From Reichenbachiella ulvae (GTDB lineage: Bacteria > Bacteroidota > Bacteroidia > Cytophagales > Cyclobacteriaceae): a stretch of DNA of 64,000 nucleotides. Location of the stretch: positions 1,612,001-1,676,000 of the forward strand of contig NZ_JAOYOD010000001.1 in NCBI RefSeq assembly GCF_025833875.1, written 5' to 3'. A program made the position numbers and the translations under genes. Below are positions 49,701 to 57,199 of the stretch, piece after piece (position 1 is the first letter of the stretch; the number at the start of each line of letters is the position of its first letter). The notes under the pieces were generated by a model that saw only the letters and a list, made by a program, of their open reading frames with translations, was not told where the DNA came from and searched no databases.

Positions 49701-50052
49701 TTCCATACACCTCTAATGCCTTCTCAAGAGATTCATTGTTCAGGTAAGCATTGCCTAATCGGATATAAAAAAGACTAGTCAGGTCTGTCCGAGCAGACAT
49801 TAGACTATCTCCAAATTGATAAGCGCTATCCAGATCCAGTTGAATGAGGCAACTCAATACTTCGGCCTGTGAGGCCACATAGTTGCTATCTGAAGATGGG
49901 ATAGACTGAAGAAGATCCAGAGATTCTTGATATTCTCCTTCTTCATTGAGCTGATAAACAGATTCAAAAACTTGATTAGAATCGATTAGAGGAACACTAT
50001 CCTGAGCTACTTGAACTTGTAGAAAGGAAGCCAGTAATAAAGTTTGCAACAT
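46798..50052 (-). CDS. Secreted TPR and MORN-repeat giant protein
   Basis: This 1084-residue protein has a short signal peptide (LLLASFLQVQVAQ), TPR repeats (about residues 30-200, LGNAYLNNESLEKALEVYGKG and YNTGFGLYRQGKYEEAIGKF), a linker, then more than 25 MORN-type repeats (about 375-1080) with consensus such as NGPWEIYFDNGQLSARGAYKEG, shown here by pieces: G-x-W/Y-x-x-Y-Y-x-N/D-G-x-L. Such repeats form elongated beta-ribbon scaffolds (YwqK-like antitoxin annotations derive from the same repeat). It heads a three-gene operon with two DUF3857 proteins and probably acts as their envelope scaffold (inference). Confidence 0.88.
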   Translation of the reverse strand: MLQTLLLASFLQVQVAQDSVPLIDSNQVFESVYQLNEEGEYQESLDLLQSIPSSDSNYVASQAEVLSCLIQLDLDSAYQFGDSLMSARTDLTSLFYIRLGNAYLNNESLEKALEVYGKGRQFYPYDHSLIYNTGFGLYRQGKYEEAIGKFQEVLTLNPYYSSAHQVMGNILSQSNQRTKAVMSFLIYLAINPDQNWALVRINDLVSDAYREENNLSLSIDNELFQYYDDLMKSKAALDDRYQSKVDFEVPVAQQCELLINSLKYVSRTDDFWMNFYVPFLEKIAKEELTDAYVYFMLSSANKDEIDQWLEKHQKEKDAWIEIANEKLDANRKVNVRTVQDSTAQYSHWYYSDKSLQAIGNEDQEGNNVGPFEFYHPNGRLQAKGWYHKPGYKSGDWFYYYDDGQLKKEEHYNIDGELVGEVVNYSEEGDVVSKGSYEKGDIVDFWRWYHPCGALSEKYPYVDGVGTGQGEVYYETGELKVKYQVADGDLNGPYIRYYKNGQIDQEFIYSADVVEGAYKRYYPDGSTYEIGQYKTDEMNGPWEIYFDNGQLSARGAYKEGLKVGQWLYYYRNGELLKEQQYDEEGALDGQEAWYDIDGKLHSKRRFEKDALVEYAFYGKDGSLIYEASDPEGNMPYETYYASGKLLGKGRLTQGEINGPYTEYFPNGVIEEQGNMLDGKWHGAYQEFDENGNKVTDGYFEEGQLNGYYRNYYPNGNVKQEGWVKDGNIQQYWREFYSDGTIKALTAYEGGVELNGESKYYGPQGKLYSKDIYKDGTLIGFVKYDSLGKEVQTETIPRSGKAYKELRASGSVFKKSEKKCGIDVNEITYYNNSGRKSSEYSMEGSLLQKYTHYDYKGQVDVEGTYLDDERHGDWKYYYDNGQLESVDSYLNGNRQGKGVSYYRSGQVHVESEYYADDLVGARKYYGPSGALQLVKYYNVESEPYAYQYLTDQNTLCDSIFLDPQKDEEIKAFYADGQVSVVQQYKKGIYHGASQHYYENGQLYAVYRYEEGRSEGLTEKFWPSGKKMLEVPYHEDYKNGTEKMYHENGRLKEEVNWVNGNKQGWHKVYDGQGKLVYKTYYWNDVEY

Positions 50053-50218
50053 GCGATTAATGTACTATTTGGTTGATTAATTAGCCTTGTGCTTGTTACA
50101 AGTTTAATGAATCTTCTGACATAGCCGTACAAATCACACATTTTATTGATCGGATGGTCACTCTAATAAGAGTCTGAATGGTACAATAATCAATCAAGCC
50201 AGGTGATTAACTGATAAA

Positions 50219-50254
50219 AAAAGGCCACATCATTTTTACCTTGATGTGGCCTTT
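50219..50254 (-). terminator. Rho-independent terminator after the DEAD-box helicase gene
   Basis: AAGGCCACATCA (50221-50232) pairs with TGATGTGGCCTT (50242-50253) in a perfect 12-bp stem with a nine-base loop. On the minus strand it is followed by a run of T, so it ends the helicase transcript ten bases after its stop codon. Confidence 0.9.
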
Positions 50255-50263
50255 AATACCATT

Positions 50264-51979
50264 TTATCTTCGTTTCCTTCTATCGCGATCTCGGCGCTTT
50301 CCGCCTCCTCCGCCTCCACCGCCAAAGCGTTTTTTAGCTGGACGACCTCTGTCTCCTTCAGGTTTACTTATTTGACCTGCTTCCTCTACTTTGATATCTC
50401 TATCATCGAATTGATAGCCTTTGAACATATCGGGAAGTTTTCTAGCCACACTTTCTTTCAGTTCGAATACCGTGCGTTTCTTCTGCATATCGATCGTTCC
50501 CAGGTCAGCATTATCCATTCCGCTCACCTCGAGAATGATGCTTTTGAGATCACCCTTAGAGACCGCATCGATCTTACCGATATTGATCGCCATATTGGTA
50601 AATCCACTTCTTCTGTTTCTAGAACCCGCTCCAGGACCATCTTCGGATCTGGACATACTATTCACATTGAGGTCACGAGTGTCTACAGCCCCCATGTTAT
50701 CTATTTCCTTTTTCAGAAGCTTATCGATCAATTCTTCCTTGCTTAGAGATTCAAGACCTTCTTGAACTTTAGCTCTGATCTCATTAGGTAAGCCTTGACC
50801 CATATCCTGGTCCAATATAGACTGCATCCAGGTATCAATACGTCCATTCAGTATCTCATCACCAGATGGAACCAACTTTCTCTCGAAATTGATACCAAGC
50901 ACCTTTTGAATTTGTTCCAACCTTCTTTTTTCGCCTTTGGTTACCAGCGCAATAGAAAGTCCCTTTTTACCCGCTCTGGCAGTTCTACCACTTCTGTGAG
51001 TATAGAATTCCAATTCGTCAGGTAATCTGTGGTGGATCACGTGCGTCACATCATTGACGTCTATTCCTCTTGCAGCCACATCAGTCGCTACCAACAGGTT
51101 GACCGCTCGATCCTTGAACTTGCGCATAACCAGGTCACGTTGACTCTGGCTCAGATCACCATGGATCGCCTCAGCCTTATATCCTGCTCGGCCCAACTCA
51201 TCTGCAATGTTTTGAGTATCTATTTTGGTTCTACAAAACATCACCCCAAAAAGATCCGGCTCGGTATTGAGCAGCCTTTTCATGGCTTCCATCTTGTCAG
51301 ACAACTTCACCAACATGTACTGATGCGAAATATTGGTATTCACCTCTACCCCACTTTTCACTGAGATCTCATGCGGCTCATGCATGTATTCCTTTACTAT
51401 ATGACGAATATCCTTCGGCATGGTCGCAGAAAAGAGCCAGGTTGACTTGTCTTCTGGAGTTGAAGCCAGAATCAAATTAAGCTCCTCTTTAAAGCCCATA
51501 TTCAACATTTCGTCTGCCTCATCCAGAACGAGATAGCGAAGCTGCTTGATATCCATCACCTTACGATTGATCAAATCTACCAATCGACCAGGAGTAGCAA
51601 CCACAATTTGTGGTTTGGCTTTCAATTTCTTGATTTGTGTAGTGATAGGAGCTCCACCATACACGCACTCAATCTTAATCTTCTTATTGTATTTCGCGAA
51701 AGACTTCAATCCTTCGGCAATCTGCTGCGCTAACTCACGGGTTGGAGACAATACAACCCCCTGGCACATGTTAGCTTCATCGTCTATTAACTCTATCAAA
51801 GGCAAGCCAAAAGCTGCAGTTTTACCTGTGCCAGTTTGGGCTAGTCCTATAAAATCTTTCAGAGAGGAAAGCAAAAAAGGTATGGCTTCTCTCTGGATAT
51901 CAGTAGGTTTCGTGATCCCCTGTTCATCTAGTGCCTTGAGGATCTGATCGTCGAGACCTAATTCTTTGAATGTATTCAA
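50264..51979 (-). CDS. DEAD-box RNA helicase with DbpA-type RNA-binding domain and glycine/arginine tail
   Basis: This 571-residue helicase has Q motif IQREAIPF, motif I AQTGTGKT, DEAD (motif II), SAT and HRSGRTARAGK in the two RecA-like domains (about residues 1-370). A DbpA-like RNA-binding domain (about 470-545) follows, then a basic tail with eight consecutive glycines ending KRRDRDRRKRR. It resembles CsdA/DeaD-type helicases for ribosome assembly and cold adaptation. A promoter matching the Bacteroidota consensus lies 24-51 bases upstream. Confidence 0.94.
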   Translation of the reverse strand: MNTFKELGLDDQILKALDEQGITKPTDIQREAIPFLLSSLKDFIGLAQTGTGKTAAFGLPLIELIDDEANMCQGVVLSPTRELAQQIAEGLKSFAKYNKKIKIECVYGGAPITTQIKKLKAKPQIVVATPGRLVDLINRKVMDIKQLRYLVLDEADEMLNMGFKEELNLILASTPEDKSTWLFSATMPKDIRHIVKEYMHEPHEISVKSGVEVNTNISHQYMLVKLSDKMEAMKRLLNTEPDLFGVMFCRTKIDTQNIADELGRAGYKAEAIHGDLSQSQRDLVMRKFKDRAVNLLVATDVAARGIDVNDVTHVIHHRLPDELEFYTHRSGRTARAGKKGLSIALVTKGEKRRLEQIQKVLGINFERKLVPSGDEILNGRIDTWMQSILDQDMGQGLPNEIRAKVQEGLESLSKEELIDKLLKKEIDNMGAVDTRDLNVNSMSRSEDGPGAGSRNRRSGFTNMAINIGKIDAVSKGDLKSIILEVSGMDNADLGTIDMQKKRTVFELKESVARKLPDMFKGYQFDDRDIKVEEAGQISKPEGDRGRPAKKRFGGGGGGGGKRRDRDRRKRR

Positions 51980-52002
51980 TACTTCTTAATTAATTTGAGG
52001 CG

Positions 52003-52030
52003 CAAAGGTACGGATATTGACTATAGCAAT
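52003..52030 (-). promoter_or_regulatory. Bacteroidota-type promoter of the DEAD-box helicase gene
   Basis: On the minus strand a perfect -7 box TACCTTTG (52003-52010) is preceded by ATTG (52027-52030) at 16 bases. The -7 box matches TAnnTTTG exactly; the -33 box is one base off and the spacing three short. The helicase start codon is 23 bases downstream of the -7 box. Confidence 0.6.
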
Positions 52031-52049
52031 CTAACTATCTGTCACTTAA

Positions 52050-52844
52050 TCAATGAACACCATTAAGGAAGACCTCCATGGTATTCACAACTTGCCATGA
52101 TTCCTCTACCGGTGCACAGTGCCCAGCTTCCTTAATCACAGCCAATCTGGCTTGCGGTATTTTCAACTTAATGTTTTTGGATTGATCAGAAGGAGTGATT
52201 AGATCCCTCTCTCCCGCAATGATCAAAGTCGGCATATCCAACTCTCCCAAAAGAGGTTGCAGACTGCTCCTATTCATATATGCTCGAAGCAATTCAACAG
52301 GCCGTCTCTTCGACTTTATGATTTCCGACTTCAAATGCTGAACCTCTTCGCTCCTCAATTCATCCACAAGAAAGCGAGCTGAAAAAAGCTGCTTCATCAG
52401 ACGATTGACTATTAGTTTGACACCAAAAAGCTTGATCAAAAGACTTTGCCAACCTAAACGCCATTTGCTTCTTTCTGCATCAGCATTGGCATTGATCAAC
52501 ACCAATGATTTAATCAATTCGCGATGCTCTTTGGCCAATTGCATGCCGATATTGGCTCCTACCGAAAGGCCAATGAAATGGCAGGGACCTGCTTGTAACC
52601 CTCTAATAAATTCCGCAACATCCAAAACCAATTGCTCTAGTTCAAAAGCCTCCTCCACCGCATCACTTTGTCCTTGTCCTCGTAGATCCAGGACAATGCA
52701 TCTATACCTTGCCTTGAAGTAGTCCATTTGGGCTTTAAAAACCATAGAACTTAAAAAGATACCATGACAGAACAACAGAGTATCTGGCCCAATCCCATAT
52801 TCTTCATAATAGACTCGTGTATTGTTAATGTCCAGGTAAGGCAT
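52050..52844 (-). CDS. Alpha/beta hydrolase
   Basis: This 264-residue soluble enzyme has the alpha/beta-hydrolase core with HG near residue 28 (LLFCHGIFLSS), nucleophile elbow GLSVGAN, acid motif GERDLITP and catalytic His in EAGHCAPVEE. All three triad residues are present. It resembles 3-oxoadipate enol-lactonase or similar small-molecule esterases, but the substrate cannot be told from sequence. It stands alone between the helicase and the divergent membrane patatin. Confidence 0.88.
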   Translation of the reverse strand: MPYLDINNTRVYYEEYGIGPDTLLFCHGIFLSSMVFKAQMDYFKARYRCIVLDLRGQGQSDAVEEAFELEQLVLDVAEFIRGLQAGPCHFIGLSVGANIGMQLAKEHRELIKSLVLINANADAERSKWRLGWQSLLIKLFGVKLIVNRLMKQLFSARFLVDELRSEEVQHLKSEIIKSKRRPVELLRAYMNRSSLQPLLGELDMPTLIIAGERDLITPSDQSKNIKLKIPQARLAVIKEAGHCAPVEESWQVVNTMEVFLNGVH

Positions 52845-52950
52845 GTATAGTTCAAATCATTTGGCTAAAAAGCATTCAGATGTATCGAAAAATTGGATAT
52901 CAATGAATAACTTATAATGTAATGCATATTCAACAGTTTCTTACTTCATA

Positions 52951-55251
52951 ATGGCCAAAAAAACCATCCAGCATAGCATTTTCGAACGATTCATTTTTTC
53001 CTTCCCTGTCCAGCTGCTGGTCCAATATTTCAAATCTCATCAGCTCCTGCTTTTACCGTGGATTTTGACTCTTCTCTTTGTAACGAATTCAGCGGGTAGA
53101 GTCATGGGGATCCCCTACCTGTTTCTTGATCCCGAATATATGCACCAGGTCAATTTTTGGTCCTTTTTCATCATGGGAGTTTCTTTTGGCACTATGGTGA
53201 CTGCCTTTCATATCACTGGCTACATTCTACACGGAGGTAAATACAGATTTGTTGGTATGCTACAGAAACCCTTTAGTAAGTTTTCCATCAACAACAGTAT
53301 TATACCGTTTTCCATCTTATTGATCTACCTCAGCTCAATCGTCGTATTCCAGCACCAATACGAAGAAAGTTCCAAGCTGAAGATTTCCCTTTTCGTTTTG
53401 GCCTTCCTATTAGGTCTTGTGGCAATTATTTCCATACTATATGGATATTTCAAATTTACAAACAAGGACATTTACGCCTTTATCACCAGAAAACTAAACA
53501 CCAAACTCAAACTTATCAGCCTAAGTAGAATTAACATTCTGGACCGATTGGCACTTAAGAAAAAACGTAAAGTCTACTCCTTTCTAGACCTCAATTTACG
53601 CTTCAAAAAAACAAGTGAAATCCTTCACATCCCTGACAAAAAAGTCATTACTAAAGTATTTGACCAAAACCATTTGAACTCTGTGATTCTGGTAGCCATT
53701 TTGCTGACCCTCATTTTGCTGATGGGTCTGGGTGTGGATCATCAAGCCTTCCAAATCCCTGCGGCTGCCACTGTCTTTATTCTTTTTTCCATTCTGACCA
53801 TGGCCGTTGGTGCGCTGGCTTATTGGGCCAAAGAATGGGTTGTCACTGCGGTAATTGTGATCTATTTGTTGATGGATATCTTCTTTGTGTCTGGTGTCAT
53901 TCTTGACTATCATGAGGCATTTGGGATGAATTATGAGGGCAGCAAAGCCACCTACTCCATTCCTGAATTGCAACGCATGAATACTGACAGCATCATCGCT
54001 CATGACAAACGACACATGCTGTCCATTTTAGAAAAGTGGAAACAAAAACAGAGTGACAGCTTGCCCCAAGCGGTATTTGTATGTGTAAGTGGCGGTGGAT
54101 CCAGATCGGCACTTTGGGCCTTCTCCTCACTATCGGCCATCGACAAAAAACTAAACCAATCTTTAACCGATCGAACGGTGCTAATGACAGGTGCCTCTGG
54201 AGGCATGGTGGGTGCCTCATACTATAGAGAATTGGCCTATCAGGCAAAGCAGAAAAGAATTGATAGCCCAGACGATCTAAAATATTACAACAACATATCC
54301 AGAGACAACCTCAACCCCATGATTTTCAATATGGTTGTCAATGATCTTTTCTTGCGAAACCCAACTTTTAACTATGAAGGGCGCGAATACTCCAAGGATA
54401 GAGGCTATGCATTTGAGAGGCAACTGAACATCAATACTAACTACGCTCTGGACAAAAAACTCATTGAGTATGGTCAACTGGAAAGCGAAGGTAAAGTCCC
54501 GCTCATACTCTTTGGCCCCACGATCATGAATGATGGGCGCAAGCTATACATCTCCTCTCATCATACGGCATATATGAATACTGAGACGCACGCAGCTATT
54601 GGAGTACAAGAAGCGGTAGTAGATGCCATTGACTTTATGCGATTCTTCGAAGATCAGGATGCAAAAGATATTAAATACACTTCTGCACTAAGAATGAACG
54701 CCTCGTTCCCTTATATCACACCCAGCATCTCACTACCCAGCAATCCGACCATCAAAGTCATGGATGCAGGTGTCACAGATAATTTTGGATTGACAGATGC
54801 CATTCGCTTCATTTATGCCTTCAGAGATTGGTTTGAAGAAAACACCTCAGGAATCACCATCATATCCATCCGTGACACCAAAAGAGTACAAGCGATCAAA
54901 CCACAGGCCTATCAAACGATATTTGACAAAATTGCCAACCCAATCAGTAGCGTCTATAACAATCTGGCCAATTTTCAGGATGTCAACAATGAATACAAAA
55001 TGGCCTACCTAAAAGAGTGGTATGAAGGCCCAGTCAATCATTTCGTGATTGAATATGACATGTATGAAGACTTCAGGGTCCAAAATGAATTGAGAGGGAT
55101 ATCCAATGAGGACAGCACCAAAGCCAAACGCCCCTCACTCAATTGGCACTTAACAGCCCGAGAAAAACAATCTATTATGAGAAACATTGATTCAGACAAC
55201 AATCAACAAACAATTCGTCAATTGATTGAGCATCTAGGCTATGAATACTAA
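52951..55251 (+). CDS. Membrane-bound patatin-like phospholipase
   Basis: This 766-residue protein has about six membrane segments in the first 330 residues (for example LLLLPWILTLLFVTN, VILVAILLTLILLMGL, AATVFILFSILTMAVGALAY) and a C-terminal patatin domain (about 370-690). The domain has the oxyanion loop SGGGSRSALWAFSSL, nucleophile elbow GASGGMVG and catalytic Asp in MDAGVTDNFG. The architecture suggests membrane phospholipid acyl hydrolysis on the cytoplasmic or periplasmic face. A second, soluble patatin is encoded at 39285. It ends tail-to-tail with the next gene, overlapping by four bases. Confidence 0.9.
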   Translation: MAKKTIQHSIFERFIFSFPVQLLVQYFKSHQLLLLPWILTLLFVTNSAGRVMGIPYLFLDPEYMHQVNFWSFFIMGVSFGTMVTAFHITGYILHGGKYRFVGMLQKPFSKFSINNSIIPFSILLIYLSSIVVFQHQYEESSKLKISLFVLAFLLGLVAIISILYGYFKFTNKDIYAFITRKLNTKLKLISLSRINILDRLALKKKRKVYSFLDLNLRFKKTSEILHIPDKKVITKVFDQNHLNSVILVAILLTLILLMGLGVDHQAFQIPAAATVFILFSILTMAVGALAYWAKEWVVTAVIVIYLLMDIFFVSGVILDYHEAFGMNYEGSKATYSIPELQRMNTDSIIAHDKRHMLSILEKWKQKQSDSLPQAVFVCVSGGGSRSALWAFSSLSAIDKKLNQSLTDRTVLMTGASGGMVGASYYRELAYQAKQKRIDSPDDLKYYNNISRDNLNPMIFNMVVNDLFLRNPTFNYEGREYSKDRGYAFERQLNINTNYALDKKLIEYGQLESEGKVPLILFGPTIMNDGRKLYISSHHTAYMNTETHAAIGVQEAVVDAIDFMRFFEDQDAKDIKYTSALRMNASFPYITPSISLPSNPTIKVMDAGVTDNFGLTDAIRFIYAFRDWFEENTSGITIISIRDTKRVQAIKPQAYQTIFDKIANPISSVYNNLANFQDVNNEYKMAYLKEWYEGPVNHFVIEYDMYEDFRVQNELRGISNEDSTKAKRPSLNWHLTAREKQSIMRNIDSDNNQQTIRQLIEHLGYEY

Positions 55252-55766
55252 AGTCCTTCTAAATGATGAACATGTTCGTCAATGATATCTATTTGACCCG
55301 TGATCGCTCCTACATATTTCACCAATTCCTTTTCCATCTTCTCTACCTCCTTATCGTATTTCTTCCCTTTTGAGCGCCCATAATTCTTCTCTATTTCATT
55401 GAATTCTGAACATTCCGTATGGATAAAATCAAGGAAGTTTTTGGTGGTATAATCCTTTTCTAATTTTTCTATATCCTTGAGTGTGGCATGCGCTTCCTCA
55501 TCCTGACTCTCATCATATTTTCTGGAAACAGTCTTATAAAGAACGGAATCATAATGATGGATAACTTTTACCAGATTGATGGTATTGCGTCTGTGTTGAC
55601 CATTGGTGCAATATTCTTTCATCCCATCATAGGTTTCCAATATCACAGCTTCCCGGTCCCAAATCAGCGTAAGACTATCAACTGTTTTCACGATAGATGA
55701 CTCTTGAGCAAAACAAGGTACCGTGAGTATAATGGCTAAAATTGTAAGTAAGGTGATTCTATTCAT
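55248..55766 (-). CDS. Secreted helical protein of unknown function
   Basis: This protein of about 172 residues starts at ATG 55766 with a signal peptide (ITLLTILAIILTVPCFAQ); an in-frame GTG at 55805 would precede it. The mature part is charged and mostly helical (LIWDREAVILETYDGMKEYC, LEKDYTTKNFLDFIHTECSEF), with two cysteines. I do not recognise a family. It overlaps the membrane patatin gene tail-to-tail by four bases. Confidence 0.72.
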   Translation of the reverse strand: MNRITLLTILAIILTVPCFAQESSIVKTVDSLTLIWDREAVILETYDGMKEYCTNGQHRRNTINLVKVIHHYDSVLYKTVSRKYDESQDEEAHATLKDIEKLEKDYTTKNFLDFIHTECSEFNEIEKNYGRSKGKKYDKEVEKMEKELVKYVGAITGQIDIIDEHVHHLEGL

Positions 55767-55847
55767 GCTAGTTAAATGTTCGGTTTTTACAGTATAAACA
55801 TACACCGAATCCTGCTAAAAGCAAAAAGGGATACTTGCTTCCAACGA

Positions 55848-56594
55848 TTACATTTCTATAAATTCAGATTCTGCAAGCGCATGCAATTGTTTGGTTTTCG
55901 CATTCATCAGGGCATGTTTCCATCGTCCTGTTTCTTCATGCCAATAGCACATCGACTTAAGGACATCATCCTTTTTGATTTCATGTTTGAACAAAATATC
56001 AATGTATCTGATTTCATTGGCATTCAAAAAATCTGACCCCAATCCCTCAAGGACCCATTGATAGATCTTGGTATTGTTCACATGATCGTTAATATCCAGA
56101 TCAAACCAGCTCACCTGAATATCCGACTCTCTCTCCGTCATGGTTTCATCGTAGGTCACTTTCCCATCGATTTCTGACAGATTGCCTCTATCTACTACAA
56201 AACCAGCATCTTTGATATAATCAGGAATGGCAATCAATCGCCGGGTTGCCATGTCCATCACCAGCCAGTTGGAAGCAGACTCGACTATCAGTTCCTCGTC
56301 TACATACACTTTAAAGTCTCTTTTTGTATAATACTTGTTCATAGAGGCTGGCCAGGTCTCTATCTTAAGAGCTGAATTATGTAAGGGAAGTTGATGAACA
56401 TGCACCTGCATACGATTCATCACCCAAGTAATGTCATTCTTCATTAGATCCAGGGTTGAGAACCCTAGCTGGGTAGCATTGTGCCAGGCGGCTTCCTGCA
56501 AGTAGTCCAACAAAACTGGAAACTTGATTTTCTTTTGGTTGGAGCAATCATTAGATCTTACGATTACATCCCAATAATAATCTGATTCGGGCAT
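55848..56594 (-). CDS. Acyl-ACP thioesterase
   Basis: This 248-residue double-hotdog protein resembles FatA/FatB-type acyl-ACP thioesterases that release free fatty acids from acyl carrier protein. The N-terminal hotdog has LLDYLQEAAWHNATQLGFS and the segment TWVMNRMQVHVHQLP; the second hotdog has SWFDLDINDHVNNTKIYQWV, whose DxNxHVNN motif is the family's catalytic signature. Bacterial members occur widely in Bacteroidota. The chain-length preference is not visible from sequence. Confidence 0.9.
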   Translation of the reverse strand: MPESDYYWDVIVRSNDCSNQKKIKFPVLLDYLQEAAWHNATQLGFSTLDLMKNDITWVMNRMQVHVHQLPLHNSALKIETWPASMNKYYTKRDFKVYVDEELIVESASNWLVMDMATRRLIAIPDYIKDAGFVVDRGNLSEIDGKVTYDETMTERESDIQVSWFDLDINDHVNNTKIYQWVLEGLGSDFLNANEIRYIDILFKHEIKKDDVLKSMCYWHEETGRWKHALMNAKTKQLHALAESEFIEM

Positions 56595-56630
56595 ATAATT
56601 AGTCGGTTAGTGTTCGAGAGGCCTAAAATA

Positions 56631-56662
56631 AAAAAGCCTCGACAAAAAATGTCAAGGCTTCT
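56631..56662 (-). terminator. Rho-independent terminator after the histone H1-like gene
   Basis: AAGCCT-C-GACA (56634-56644) pairs with TGTC-A-AGGCTT (56650-56660), with one C/A mismatch and a five-A loop. T residues follow on the minus strand, 26 bases after the stop of the basic-protein gene. Confidence 0.82.
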
Positions 56663-56687
56663 TATGAGTGTTAAGCTGAATGCTTAA

Positions 56688-57053
56688 TTATTTTTCTTCT
56701 TTGTCTTCAGACTTTTTAGCAGCTGCCTTCTTAGGAGCAGCTTTCTTTTTTGCTGCTGGCTTTTCTTCAGCGCCCTCAGCTTTCTCAGCTGTTTTCTTTG
56801 CAGCAGGTTTTTTAGCGGCCGCTTTCTTAGGCTTCTCTTCTACAGCTGGAGCTGCTTCAGCTTTCACCTCTTCTGCCTTCTCAGCTTTTTTAGCTGCAGG
56901 CTTAGAAGCTGCTTTCTTAAACTCCTCCTTGATCGCTTCAACATCCACTGACTTGATCACTGGCTTGCTGTTCAATCTTTGTATATCTGCTACCTTTTGT
57001 TTAGCAACAACTTTATTTCTTCTTCCTTTTCTTTTTAGTCTAGTTACAGCCAT
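56688..57053 (-). CDS. Histone H1-like basic protein with Ala/Lys-rich tail
   Basis: This 121-residue protein has a conserved-looking basic N-terminus (MAVTRLKRKGRRNK, then VKSVDVEAIKEEFKKA-like helix, about residues 1-50) and a low-complexity tail rich in AAKKPAAKK-type repeats with intervening Glu, like the C-terminal tails of bacterial histone H1 homologs. It is probably a DNA- or RNA-binding protein. It has its own very good promoter (57082-57112) and terminator, suggesting strong single-gene expression. I do not know an experimentally defined function. The reading frame and composition are convincing despite the repeats; the opposite-strand open frame across it is a shadow. Confidence 0.82.
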   Translation of the reverse strand: MAVTRLKRKGRRNKVVAKQKVADIQRLNSKPVIKSVDVEAIKEEFKKAASKPAAKKAEKAEEVKAEAAPAVEEKPKKAAAKKPAAKKTAEKAEGAEEKPAAKKKAAPKKAAAKKSEDKEEK

Positions 57054-57081
57054 TTTCCGCTATCAATTATTTTTGGAGGTG

Positions 57082-57112
57082 CAAATCTAGTAGAATATTA
57101 CGTTTATTCAAA
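57082..57112 (-). promoter_or_regulatory. Perfect Bacteroidota promoter of the histone H1-like gene
   Basis: On the minus strand TTTG (57109-57112), 19 bases, then TAGATTTG (57082-57089) match the TTTG-N19-TAnnTTTG consensus without mismatch. The two boxes lie inside an 8-bp direct repeat, CAAATCTA on the plus strand, at 57082 and 57109. The gene's ATG is 28 bases downstream. Confidence 0.78.
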
Positions 57113-57146
57113 TCTATCCTAAAGAAATACCTCATTTATTGAAATA

Positions 57147-57179
57147 AAAAAGCCTCGACTTCCACTGGAAACCGAGGCC
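57147..57179 (-). terminator. Terminator of the Phe/Tyr operon
   Basis: GCCTCG (57152-57157) pairs with CGAGGC (57173-57178), with inner TTCC/GGAA pairing, and a T run follows on the minus strand. It is 21 bases beyond the stop of the DAHP synthase-chorismate mutase gene, the last gene of the operon. Confidence 0.87.
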
Positions 57180-57199
57180 TAAACCAATTGTCTGATAAA

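Noticed and set aside
46798..50052. Toxin-antitoxin system (YwqK-like antitoxin annotation)
   Set aside because: The match is only to the generic MORN-type repeat; the protein is secreted and no toxin gene is near.
56680..57090. 136-codon plus-strand ORF rich in Ala, Phe and Ser
   Set aside because: It is the antisense shadow of the Ala/Lys-rich basic protein, which has a promoter, start and terminator on the minus strand.
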